From Pseudomonas anuradhapurensis (GTDB lineage Bacteria > Pseudomonadota > Gammaproteobacteria > Pseudomonadales > Pseudomonadaceae), in the NCBI RefSeq assembly GCF_014269225.2, contig NZ_CP077097.1, positions 5,329,637 to 5,393,636 of the forward strand: a DNA stretch of 64,000 bases. The letters are read 5' to 3'. Below are positions 35,029 to 42,964 of the stretch, piece by piece. The number at the start of each line of letters is the position of its first letter. Within the stretch, counting starts at the first letter, position 1. The notes under the pieces were generated by a model, which did not search any database, was not told where the DNA came from, and saw nothing but the letters and a program-made list of their open reading frames with translations. The translations under genes and the position numbers were made by a program.

Positions 35029-36548
35029 GCCCGTCTCCATTGCCTGGCTTTCATCTCGGCATAGCCAAAGGCGGCTTCATAACTTGGGCCCGCGACCCAA
35101 GCGCTGAGAAACTGCACGCCCTGCACCGGGAAGCCATGGTGGAAGACATGCCCTTTGAGGTCGGTACCGACCATCGCCCCGTAGCCAGAGCCATCGGTGT
35201 TGTTGGTGAAGCGCACATAGGTATGCGGGGTAGCCACTTCGGTATGCAAAATGTGGCCACGCAGCTGAGGAACCTGGACCAGCAGCCGCTCTACCAGCAC
35301 CTCACACGCGCGTTGCTTTTTCGCGCGATATTGCGCCGTACGCCGGGCAGGCCAATGGGCGATGGAATCAAGCACGTTGATACACACGACCTTGCCGCCA
35401 GCGGGTGCCAGGGCGTGATAGTTGGTGACCTCGATCGGGGACATCGCCCAGAAGGCCTGTTCGCAGAGCTCTGGCTGAAAACCGCTGCGCTCGGCGTCGA
35501 TGCGCAGCTCGGCTGCCAACGCGGGGTCCGCAGCAAACAGCATCGACTCGCTATGCCGCAGCCCAAGCTGTGCGGGCGCTTGATCGGTGGTCAGGTACAC
35601 CGTGGTGGTCGAGCGTGCCGGCTTCAACGCGGCCAGTTTCTCTCGGGTGCTCGTCAGGTCCACATCCGCCTGGAACAAGTGCTCCACCGCATAATGGGGC
35701 GAGGTATTGATGAACACCTGTGGCGCATGAAACTCACCGGCCCGGGTGCGTACCCCCGTGACATTGCCGTTGCTGTCGGTGGTCACTTCTTCTACAGGCG
35801 TGCTGAGCATGATCTTGCCCCCAGCCTGTTCGACCTGCTGCGCCAGCAGGTCGGACAGGCGCTGGGACGAGCCTGCAACGTAGGCGTTGCCGCGATTGAG
35901 CGTGGCATACACCACGTGCAGGTAGTACAGGTAGCCCAGGTCCTCCGAGTAGCCACCGACATAAATGCCAGGGGCTGCCAGGATTTCAATCAGGTAGGGG
36001 TCATCGAACAACTCGTGCAACGCCTCACGCACGGTCTTGTGCTTGAGGTTACGATGGGCCCAGCGCAACTGCGCCATGTCAGGCTCGAAACTGCCATCGA
36101 GCATCTGGAACTGGTAGTAGCCGTTGCGCCCATAGGTGCGTACCTGAGTGAAAAAGGTAACCAAGCGCTCTGCCTGATGAGGGAACCGTTCGATCAGTTG
36201 CCGTTCGACCTGGTCGGCATCGTTAGCCAACGGCAGCGCCGTGCCGTTCTGGTAGGCGCAGAAATAGTCGTTGGGGTAGACCAGGTTCAGTTCATCCTCA
36301 AGGCCCAGATCCCGCAGGATGCGGATCAGGTTGCCGCCTTCCGACATACCGCTGAGCTTGTGCAGGCTGCAATCGAAGATCGCCGATTGCTTGGGCCGGC
36401 TGAACGTCGAGGCATAGCCCCCAACCACAATATGCTTGTCGAGCATCAGGACGCGTGCACCGCGATCACGCTTGACCAGCATGGCCGCGCAGGCCAGGCT
36501 CGTGATCCCGGTACCCACGAAGATCGCGTCCCAGGTCGAAGAACTCAT
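35025..36548 (-). CDS. Phytoene-desaturase-like flavoprotein (3 of 3)
   Basis: This 507-residue protein has an FAD motif slightly altered from the norm, VGTGITSLACAAMLVKRD. It is followed by VGGYASTFSRPKQSAIFDCSLHKL and a C-terminal GAWVAGPSYEAAFG-like region (seen as SAWVAGPSYEAAFGYAE). It overlaps the oxygenase gene by 4 bp and the hydrolase gene by 4 bp, so all three are translationally coupled. The third glycine of GxGxxG is replaced by Ser, which may alter cofactor binding. Confidence 0.83.
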   Translation of the reverse strand: MSSSTWDAIFVGTGITSLACAAMLVKRDRGARVLMLDKHIVVGGYASTFSRPKQSAIFDCSLHKLSGMSEGGNLIRILRDLGLEDELNLVYPNDYFCAYQNGTALPLANDADQVERQLIERFPHQAERLVTFFTQVRTYGRNGYYQFQMLDGSFEPDMAQLRWAHRNLKHKTVREALHELFDDPYLIEILAAPGIYVGGYSEDLGYLYYLHVVYATLNRGNAYVAGSSQRLSDLLAQQVEQAGGKIMLSTPVEEVTTDSNGNVTGVRTRAGEFHAPQVFINTSPHYAVEHLFQADVDLTSTREKLAALKPARSTTTVYLTTDQAPAQLGLRHSESMLFAADPALAAELRIDAERSGFQPELCEQAFWAMSPIEVTNYHALAPAGGKVVCINVLDSIAHWPARRTAQYRAKKQRACEVLVERLLVQVPQLRGHILHTEVATPHTYVRFTNNTDGSGYGAMVGTDLKGHVFHHGFPVQGVQFLSAWVAGPSYEAAFGYAEMKARQWRRA

Positions 36549-37444
36549 TGCCGCAGCCCCAACTTGTCGATCCAGGCGTAAATTTCGGCGAATCGAGCGT
36601 CGTTCAGTCGAGCATTGTTCGGTGAACGCCAGACCTCTTCGATCTTTGCCTTGTCATCCACTGCAATCGGGAACTCGAAGGAAGTGTGCAACGCGATCTC
36701 GGGGTTGTAGGTGAACATGTCGATCAGCGCCGGAATGATTTTCCGGCTCATGACTTTGACCTGGGCGATCGACTCAGCGCTGGCAGTCTCGAAGAAGGAC
36801 TCGCTGATCCAGCGGCCAAAGGCGATGTGCCGTGCCTCGTCATAGTGATGCTCACGGAACAGGGTGCGGGTCATCGGCTCTACCGCTGCGCCCTGGGAGG
36901 TGTGCATGGCGCCCATTTCGGCAACCCATTCGATCAACAGCGTGAACAACACGCCAACCGCCGGCTCCATTTTCGGCAGTGTCTGGGTCAGCAACTCATA
37001 GAGCCCGACCGGTGGGTTCCAGATCTGCAGGCCGGCCTTGGCCATGAAGCGCTTGAAGGTGAGGGTATGAACGATCTCTTCCTTGGAAAAGATCATCAGG
37101 TATTCCTGCAGGTCCGGCGAAATACGGTCATGGAACTGGGTGATGTAGCCCATGTACAACGGCGGAATGGTCTGCTCGAGCCAGATGAACATGGAAATGT
37201 CACGGCCCGTCTCGAGCCAGGCCAGTTCCAGCTTCTGGGCGTCGGTCAAGCCTTCGCAATAGCGCGTTCCGTTGATCCACAGATGCTCGGGATCCTTGGG
37301 GTAAAGGCTTCGATTGATGTCCTGGTCCCATGGCAGTACGGTCGCGTGGTCCATCGTCTTGTGATGCGACACTTCGCTTAACTTGCGAACCTTCGACTCC
37401 CTCGCCGGGGAAATAGCGAGCACACTATTGTTCAGCGTAGACAT
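36545..37444 (-). CDS. AurF-type diiron oxygenase
   Basis: This 299-residue ferritin-like protein has the AurF/CmlI pattern of iron ligands: FSKEEIVHTLTF, then IEWVAEMGAMH, then HHYDEARHIAFGRW. Characterised relatives oxidise aryl amines to nitro groups or hydroxylate carrier-bound substrates. ATG 37444 is chosen because GGAGGAG lies upstream; a longer frame would start at 37459. No amine-forming enzyme is visible in the cluster, so C-hydroxylation or another oxidation of the acyl chain is as likely as N-oxidation. Confidence 0.85.
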   Translation of the reverse strand: MSTLNNSVLAISPARESKVRKLSEVSHHKTMDHATVLPWDQDINRSLYPKDPEHLWINGTRYCEGLTDAQKLELAWLETGRDISMFIWLEQTIPPLYMGYITQFHDRISPDLQEYLMIFSKEEIVHTLTFKRFMAKAGLQIWNPPVGLYELLTQTLPKMEPAVGVLFTLLIEWVAEMGAMHTSQGAAVEPMTRTLFREHHYDEARHIAFGRWISESFFETASAESIAQVKVMSRKIIPALIDMFTYNPEIALHTSFEFPIAVDDKAKIEEVWRSPNNARLNDARFAEIYAWIDKLGLRQ

Positions 37445-37476
37445 TTCCTGCTCCTCCATGAATTGGGTACAGCGGC

Positions 37477-37743
37477 TCAGGCTTCGACGGCAGTCGATTC
37501 CTTGAGCTCGACGATGAATTCACAGAGCTGGCGCAAAGTGGCGATCTTGCGGGTGACGAACGAATCCGGGTTGATCGCCACGCCGATCTTCTTCTGCACG
37601 ACCACCTGCATCTCGACGAAGTCCAGGCTGTCGAACTCCATCGCTTCAATGGTGGTATCGAGGGTCACTTCGCTTTCCTCGACATCCTTGAGGTCCAGGA
37701 TCAGATCACGAACGATGGTGAATACTTGGTCAACAGTGGTCAT
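37477..37743 (-). CDS. Dedicated acyl carrier protein
   Basis: This 88-residue acidic protein has the phosphopantetheine site DSL in MEFDSLDFVEMQ at Ser39. It overlaps the hotdog gene by 4 bp and is separate from the housekeeping acpP. It would carry the growing chain for the cluster's KAS, SDR and oxidases. Confidence 0.93.
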   Translation of the reverse strand: MTTVDQVFTIVRDLILDLKDVEESEVTLDTTIEAMEFDSLDFVEMQVVVQKKIGVAINPDSFVTRKIATLRQLCEFIVELKESTAVEA

Positions 37744-38546
37744 TGTTTCGCTCCAGTGGGGTTGAGAACGGTCTTGATCATCAAGCCGAGGGTTATGGTC
37801 ATTACATGGCTGCCGCTGACGACGACTCCGAGGTCGAGGGTGCCGACGGCCTTGCCTGGTGTTTCGATCAAGAGAATGTTGTCGATCTCGCAGCGGATAT
37901 CGGATTGCAAGCTGCCCAACGAACGCAGATGCGTGCAGAACGTGATCTGGTGACTGGTCTGCACGACCAGGTGATTGGTGATGTCCTCGATACGCTCAGG
38001 AACCTGGCGTTGGGCAAATTGCCCGGACAGGCGCTCGAAGATCACCCCCAGATGGTTGCGGATGAAGTGGGAAAATATCAGCGCATCCAGTGCCACCCAG
38101 TCATCCAGCCCCTTGCCCAATCCTTCGCGAAACTGGGTGAGCCAAGCCTCGACATATTCCCGGTCAAGGGCGAAGCCTGGGGATTTCGACGCCCACGTTG
38201 GCGGCGCAACTTGCGAGACATGGCCGAGCACATGCTCGCTGTCACTGTTCTCGGAACGCAGCGTGAATGCCGTGCTTGCACTGCGCGGGCGGGTGGAAAG
38301 CGCGACAGGGCGGTTGCGCAGAACCGGCGCCTTCAGTAGCGCCTTGAACTGTACCCAGTCCTCATCGCGGCCATCGGCGGCACGCCCCATTTGATGTTTG
38401 ATTGGCAGCAGCGCCAGCATGCCGTGCACCACGACATCCGCGGCGTCCATGCGCCGCGCCGCTTCCAGGTCAAAGTGAATAGGGTTGCGATCGCCGGAAA
38501 GATCAGCCCACGCCTCGATCTGTTCAGGGCCAAATTGCCACTGCAT
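37740..38546 (-). CDS. MaoC-like hotdog protein, probable dehydratase
   Basis: This 268-residue protein begins with a MaoC-type active-site motif (WADLSGDRNPIHFDLEAARR, with the D and H of the hydratase dyad) and VVHGMLAL. The second half is a degenerate hotdog-like region. MaoC proteins hydrate enoyl or dehydrate hydroxyacyl thioesters. ATG 38546 lies two bases after the KAS stop; an overlapping TTG at 38552 is also possible. It probably dehydrates 3-hydroxyacyl-ACP. Confidence 0.75.
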   Translation of the reverse strand: MQWQFGPEQIEAWADLSGDRNPIHFDLEAARRMDAADVVVHGMLALLPIKHQMGRAADGRDEDWVQFKALLKAPVLRNRPVALSTRPRSASTAFTLRSENSDSEHVLGHVSQVAPPTWASKSPGFALDREYVEAWLTQFREGLGKGLDDWVALDALIFSHFIRNHLGVIFERLSGQFAQRQVPERIEDITNHLVVQTSHQITFCTHLRSLGSLQSDIRCEIDNILLIETPGKAVGTLDLGVVVSGSHVMTITLGLMIKTVLNPTGAKQ

Positions 38547-38548
38547 GA

Positions 38549-39817
38549 TCAATGCACCTTGCGCAGCATGATGCCGGCATTGGCGCCACCGAAGCCGAAG
38601 CTCAGGTTCAGCACGTTGTCCAGCTGCCGCCCGTGCAAGTGCTCGTTAGGTACGAAGTTCAGGTCGCACTCAGGATCGGCCTCATCCAGATGGATGGTTG
38701 CCGGGATCGTGCCACGGGCCATGGCTTTGAGGCAGAAGATCGCTTCCATCGAACCTGCTGCACCAATCAGGTGGCCGGTGTACGACTTGGTGCTGGACAT
38801 CGGAATGCCATGGGCAGCGTCGCCCAGCGCCAGTTTGATGGAGCGGGCTTCATTGACGTCGTTCAGCGGTGTGGAGGTGCCATGCAAGTTGATGTAATCG
38901 ATGTGCGGCGCATCGACATTGGCTTGCCTGCATACTTCCTGGATCACCCGCACGCGAGCCTGCATGTCCTCGGCCGGGGCCGTCATGTCGAAGGCGTCCG
39001 AGTAGTTGGCGTAGCCGGTGATTTCGCCGAGGATCTTGGCGCCGCGAGCCTTGGCCAGCTCATAATCCTCAAGGCACAGTACCGCCGCGCCTTCGGAAAG
39101 GATGAAACCGCTTCGCCCTTTGCTGAACGGGCAGCAAGCCAGGCGCGGGTTTTCCTGCTCTTTGCTCAGAGCCTGGATGACATCGATCGACCAGACGTTG
39201 AACTGCTCTTTCAACGATTCGCTGCCACCGGCGATCATCATTTTCGCGCGACCGGCACGAATCGCCTCATAAGCTTCGCCAATGGCGATGGTGCCCGTGG
39301 CGCACGCTGCCACCGGGCTGTTTTGAACACCACGCATGTTCCAGTTCATGGTGATGGCCGCCGTCGCGGCGTTGCACATCGACATGACCGTGGCGAACGA
39401 GGTGGAAATGCCTTGTTGGCAATATTCGTTGTTATTGAAGTTCGCCGTGTCCAGCCCTCCCCAACCGGTGCCGAGAACGACACCACGGTCGAACGGTGCG
39501 ACCACGTCATCCAGTGGTGTGTCGCCATAAGCCATGTGCAATGCTTCATGGGCCGCCACCAAGCTGTACTTGGCGAACAGAGGCAACATCTTGGAAATCT
39601 TCTTCGAGAACGGCCGCATGGCCTCGCGGCCGAAGTCGTCGATGAAACCGAAGAAGCGCGCATGGATAGTCGGGTCATCAAAACGGTGCAGACGATAGCC
39701 GATCTGGTAATCCATCATCGCGTCCCAGATGGCATCGGCGTTCTGGCCGAGCGAGCAGATCGCACCGTAACCAGTAACGACGACGCGGCGAGGTGCTGGA
39801 GAGGCTGGCTTTTCCAT
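38549..39817 (-). CDS. Beta-ketoacyl-ACP synthase (FabF-like KAS)
   Basis: This 422-residue thiolase-fold synthase has the catalytic triad: Cys near residue 171 in AACATGT, His near 312 in LHGTSTPLND and His near 347 in TGHLIGAAGSMEA. It ends with LSFGFGGANAGIML. All three residues are present, so it is an active condensing enzyme and not a chain-length factor; no partner KAS is present. It is the first gene of the operon, 206 bp from lux box 1. Confidence 0.93.
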   Translation of the reverse strand: MEKPASPAPRRVVVTGYGAICSLGQNADAIWDAMMDYQIGYRLHRFDDPTIHARFFGFIDDFGREAMRPFSKKISKMLPLFAKYSLVAAHEALHMAYGDTPLDDVVAPFDRGVVLGTGWGGLDTANFNNNEYCQQGISTSFATVMSMCNAATAAITMNWNMRGVQNSPVAACATGTIAIGEAYEAIRAGRAKMMIAGGSESLKEQFNVWSIDVIQALSKEQENPRLACCPFSKGRSGFILSEGAAVLCLEDYELAKARGAKILGEITGYANYSDAFDMTAPAEDMQARVRVIQEVCRQANVDAPHIDYINLHGTSTPLNDVNEARSIKLALGDAAHGIPMSSTKSYTGHLIGAAGSMEAIFCLKAMARGTIPATIHLDEADPECDLNFVPNEHLHGRQLDNVLNLSFGFGGANAGIMLRKVH

Positions 39818-40023
39818 GGTCTTCCCTGATTGATGTGCTGGCGTGACAACCCGTGTATGAACAAGGGCGGCATTGAGTGCAGGCGCTAACTGCCAGGGCC
39901 GAACATACGAGGGTTTTCGATACCCATCGCAACCGTGTGCCTGGCAAATAACGTCTTGTAAGTTGTGAAAACTGGCGTCCTACACAACGACCCGGGAAGT
40001 GTGCCCAATTCTGCGATGGCAAC

Positions 40024-40043
40024 AACTGTATCTAGGTACAGGC
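40024..40043. promoter_or_regulatory. lux box 1
   Basis: On the minus strand GCCTGTACCTAGATACAGTT matches the Vibrio fischeri lux box arms ACCTGTA-N6-TACAGGT at 12 of 14 positions. It lies nearer to the KAS operon. I could not see a convincing -10 at standard distance on that side. Confidence 0.7.
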
Positions 40044-40046
40044 GCT

Positions 40047-40066
40047 CGGTATTTGCCGAAATACCG
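40047..40066. promoter_or_regulatory. Perfect palindrome between the two lux boxes
   Basis: CGGTATTTGCCGAAATACCG is an 8+8 inverted repeat with a 4-nt centre. It sits between the two lux boxes and could be an operator for a separate regulator or a hairpin. No repressor gene such as rsaL is visible between luxI and luxR. Confidence 0.6.
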
Positions 40067-40073
40067 ACGGGCT

Positions 40074-40093
40074 GCATGCACTTAAGTACAGGT
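40074..40093. promoter_or_regulatory. lux box 2 with luxI promoter
   Basis: On the minus strand ACCTGTACTTAAGTGCATGC matches lux box arms at 11 of 14 positions, with a perfect ACCTGTA half. A -10-like TAGAAT lies at 40114-40119. The implied start site near 40126 puts the box centre at -42.5, the standard position for LuxR-type activation. It is 50 bp from lux box 1, centre to centre. Confidence 0.7.
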
Positions 40094-40199
40094 TGCTCAG
40101 CGCCGACAGTTGATAGAATCAGCAGGTTGTATTTCGAAGGGCATGCTGTATACCAACGCCCACGCGACCGCCATACCTGAGGCAAGGGAACAGCCCAAT

Positions 40200-40868
40200 A
40201 TGATAACTATCGACTTTCACAAGATTGAATACCGTCGTGACCCACATCCTTGGGTTGCCGAGTTGTACGGCTTACGCAAGCATGTTTTCTGTGATCGCCT
40301 TAATTGGAAAGTCACGGTGAGAAATGGCATTGAATTGGATGAATATGACAACTGGAACACGACGTATCTGGTTGGCACTTGCCAAGGCATACCGTTGGCG
40401 GGGCTGCGCCTGATCAACACGCTACACCCTTATATGGTTGAAGGTCCCTTTCGCGATTTCTTCAGTTGCACACCGCCCAAGCGGGCCTTGATGGCTGAAT
40501 CCAGCCGCTTCTTCGTCGATAAGACCCGTTCACGCAAGTTGGGCCTGGCGCACTTGCCATTGACCGAAATGTTGCTTTTCAGCATGCATGACCACGGCGA
40601 ACTGACCGGCTTGAAATCGATCGTCACCGTGGTCAGCGATGCCATGGCACGCATCGTTCGACAGGCCGGCTGGCACTACCAGATTCTCGACAGCGGCGAG
40701 GCGTCGCCGGGTGAGACGGTGCATTTGCTGGACATGCCGATCAGTTCGTCCAACCGCCTGCGACTGCTCGAAAGCATTGCGCGCAAGCAACCGCTGTCAT
40801 CACTGCAGACCCAGCAATGGCCGTTGAGCCTGCAGTTGCACGATGTATCCGACAACCACATCGCCTGA
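40200..40868 (+). CDS. LuxI-family acyl-homoserine lactone synthase
   Basis: This 222-residue protein keeps the residues conserved in LuxI synthases: Arg and Phe in LRKHVF, Trp in LNW, the DEYD acidic pair, RLINT, and ESSRFF with Glu and Arg. Such enzymes join an acyl-ACP to S-adenosylmethionine to make an AHL signal. ATG 40200 follows AAGGGA by ten bases. The gene converges on luxR with no gap, a common LuxI/LuxR arrangement. The acyl chain length is not predictable here. Confidence 0.92.
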   Translation: MITIDFHKIEYRRDPHPWVAELYGLRKHVFCDRLNWKVTVRNGIELDEYDNWNTTYLVGTCQGIPLAGLRLINTLHPYMVEGPFRDFFSCTPPKRALMAESSRFFVDKTRSRKLGLAHLPLTEMLLFSMHDHGELTGLKSIVTVVSDAMARIVRQAGWHYQILDSGEASPGETVHLLDMPISSSNRLRLLESIARKQPLSSLQTQQWPLSLQLHDVSDNHIA

Positions 40869-41591
40869 TCAGATGATGCCCTGTCGCTTGGCCTCGTAGA
40901 CGGCTTGCTTGGCGTTGCCGACCTGCAATTTGCCAGAAATGTTCGACATGTGGAATTTCACTGTGCGCTCTGAAATTCCACAGTCCGTGGCAATTTCGCG
41001 GTAGGTCTTGCCGCGCATGACCAGTTGCAGCACGCCCAGTTCGCGGGTGGAAAGCGGCCCATCGGCTGCACTGGAAAACAGCTGATCGGTTTTGCGCGAG
41101 GTCATCAGCCAACTATGAAATTTGATCAGCAGCATTTGCAGCTGGCTTTGCTGCTTGGCCATACGTCGATCAAAATCCACTTGCGAACCCGCATCGCACA
41201 CACTCAAGGCACAGAAGGTTCCGGACGCATCGCGCAGGGTAAACGTGGTACCCGAGCAGATTCGATAACGGGTAGCGCGCCTGAAAAAGTCCACGCCTTC
41301 GGGACCGCTGTTGGCAAGGGCTTCGTGCCAAGAGAAAGGTGTGATCTCCCTCAGCCCATGCTTGATGATTGGGTCGATCAGATAGCTCTTGTTATCTTTA
41401 TAGCTTTTAACCCAGCTCGGTGGGTAATTTGAAATGATAATCGGCTCTACATTGCGATTATGAGTAGCGGCGTAGTACGCATATTTCAAATCTTTCACAT
41501 CACACAATTGAAGCTGCAGCTCGTCATGCAGGTATGTGATGGGGTGGTTTTTATCGCATGTAGTGGCTGCGTCCCGGTTTCGACTGTCCAT
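40869..41591 (-). CDS. LuxR-family AHL receptor/activator
   Basis: This 240-residue regulator has an autoinducer-binding domain with the conserved NYPPSW, SYLIDP and PFSW residues. A C-terminal LuxR helix-turn-helix contains LSTRELGVLQLVMRGKTYREIA and ERTVKFHMSN. ATG 41591 follows AGGAA by seven bases and gives the usual length; the frame is open to 41672. It should activate luxI and the biosynthetic operon through the lux boxes. The gene is more AT-rich than neighbouring core genes. Confidence 0.92.
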   Translation of the reverse strand: MDSRNRDAATTCDKNHPITYLHDELQLQLCDVKDLKYAYYAATHNRNVEPIIISNYPPSWVKSYKDNKSYLIDPIIKHGLREITPFSWHEALANSGPEGVDFFRRATRYRICSGTTFTLRDASGTFCALSVCDAGSQVDFDRRMAKQQSQLQMLLIKFHSWLMTSRKTDQLFSSAADGPLSTRELGVLQLVMRGKTYREIATDCGISERTVKFHMSNISGKLQVGNAKQAVYEAKRQGII

Positions 41592-41611
41592 GTCGTGTTC
41601 CTGCCGTTTCT

Positions 41612-41646
41612 CACGGCGCGATAAATGGCAAAGCCATTGCGCCGTG
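41612..41646 (-). promoter_or_regulatory. Strong hairpin in the luxR 5' leader
   Basis: CACGGCGC and GCGCCGTG form an 8-bp stem around an inner ATGGC-AAA-GCCAT stem, ending 20 bp before the luxR start. There is no T-run on the minus strand. It might affect luxR translation or transcript stability. Confidence 0.5.
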
Positions 41647-41848
41647 CAAATCATTTTAGAGTTGTTGCTCAAAAATCGTGAGCCTCGGATTACCGCGCAA
41701 GCGTGATAGTCGGTGATATTAAAATGTGAGTCAATGTGGATGCTGGAACTCTGTTTATCCGTTTGTCGTGGCTATCGCGATTACGACCAAGGTACGTGTC
41801 GCATGTGACATATAGATTGCGACTTTCGGATAAGTTCCATTCAGCGTT

Positions 41849-42457
41849 TTATTTGCTAGCCGACGCCATCAGAATACCAAAGCAAAAGAAGGTGATTCCG
41901 GAGAGCTTGCCGACGATTCGCGCGCCACGGTTGGTCGACAACCAGCCCCTGGCGCCATTGGCCATCAGCGCGTAGCCGGTGTGCACCAACACGACGAGCA
42001 AGGCATAGGACGAAACCAACAGGAAGAACTGCCGGTAGTAGTTGTCCTGGGGGCTGATGAATTGCGGAAACACCGCCAGGAAGAAGAATCCGGCCTTGGG
42101 ATTCAGCAGCTGGATCGACAACGCTTCGACGAAGCGCCGCCAGGGTTGCGTGGCGGTCACGGCGAGCTCCGGGATGAAACGCTGGGTACGCCACATCTTC
42201 ACGCCCAAGTACAACAAGTACAACGCGCCGACGTACTTGAGTACGGTGAACGCCGTTGCCGAGGTCGCCAGAACCAACCCCACACTACTGGCCGAGAGCC
42301 CAGCGACGATGAAAGCGCCCAAGGCGATACCGAAGATCCCCGGCAGGGCACCGCTCCAGCCATGGCGCAGGGCATTGGAGAGGGTCAGCACCACCCCGGG
42401 GCCGGGGCTCAATACGGTAAGGGTCGCGAGGATGAGAAACAGTCCATAACTGGCCAT
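41849..42457 (-). CDS. LysE-family translocator
   Basis: This 202-residue membrane protein has six hydrophobic segments. The LysE/RhtB signature LTVLSPGPGVVLTLSNALRHG is near the N terminus and LNPKAGFFFLAVFPQFI is in the middle. The family exports amino acids and related small molecules, including homoserine and homoserine lactone in some members. It adjoins the luxR gene on the same strand, but a link to quorum sensing is speculative. Confidence 0.9.
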   Translation of the reverse strand: MASYGLFLILATLTVLSPGPGVVLTLSNALRHGWSGALPGIFGIALGAFIVAGLSASSVGLVLATSATAFTVLKYVGALYLLYLGVKMWRTQRFIPELAVTATQPWRRFVEALSIQLLNPKAGFFFLAVFPQFISPQDNYYRQFFLLVSSYALLVVLVHTGYALMANGARGWLSTNRGARIVGKLSGITFFCFGILMASASK

Positions 42458-42964
42458 GCAAGGTGCCTCCTGGCAATCAACTCAACAGCTTCCGGGCGTC
42501 CACAACCTGTACTGCCAAGCAGCCCCGGTTAACAACGAGCCAGTACCGACCACGTGCAGTGACAGCTGCAGGCTGTGACAGCGCAGCCACCATCGCCCCC
42601 ACAGAGGTGCGACCTTTAGATTGGCGTGAAGCACACAAGCTTACAAACGCTTTAATTGCGCCTCTGCTGTGACTTAATTAGACACCTATCCCCTTTCTCA
42701 GCTGGCACTGCCGCTGATTTGCTAGTGCTATAGCGTGTCGCCGGCATCGGGCCCAGGCGACTTTGACAGGTGAAAAGCTATCGCCAGTAGGACGCTGTGG
42801 CAGGAGACGAGCTATTGGAAAAGGCGTGGACGAGAGGCGAAGCGGGTTGCGGCGAGCGCAACAGAGGCAGGAAGTGCTTGTCGCCGAAGGGAGCCACGGG
42901 TGGCTCCCTCCCTTTGCGACAGCTTCAGTTATCAGAAACCAACAGCTGCAGAAACTGCAGCGCC
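42458..42964. other. Gene-free region downstream of glmS with the attTn7 target
   Basis: The Tn7 attachment target is the 3' end of glmS, with insertion about 25 bp past the stop, here near 42940. No transposase gene or recognisable Tn7 end is seen, so the site looks empty. A hairpin GGGAGCCAC-GG-GTGGCTCCC at 42889-42908 is the likely glmS transcript end. Nothing else is recognisable. Confidence 0.7.

Larger units (their letters stand above)
29779..41591. other. Quorum-sensing-linked acyl/polyene biosynthetic gene cluster (predicted)
   Basis: Ten minus-strand genes from 39817 down to 29779 are packed with four-base overlaps or short gaps. They encode KAS, a hotdog protein, ACP, an AurF-type oxygenase, a flavoprotein, a hydrolase, an SDR, a second flavoprotein, a ferredoxin and a third flavoprotein. 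A divergent luxI and a luxR convergent to luxI complete the locus. No acyltransferase, phosphopantetheinyl transferase or adenylating enzyme is present, so starter units and ACP activation would come from the host. The product is unknown. I infer an oxidised or polyunsaturated acyl metabolite. Confidence 0.75.

Noticed and set aside
39888..39941. TGCCAGG and CCTGGCA as another lux box
   Set aside because: The arms are about 50 bp apart, not within 20 bp, so they do not form a LuxR site.
42463..42672. A 69-codon frame downstream of glmS
   Set aside because: There is no ribosome-binding site, the composition is unlike that of genes, and it has no recognisable family.
42458..42964. Degraded Tn7-like island remnants
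   Set aside because: No transposase fragment, TnsB-site repeats or Tn7 end sequence could be seen.
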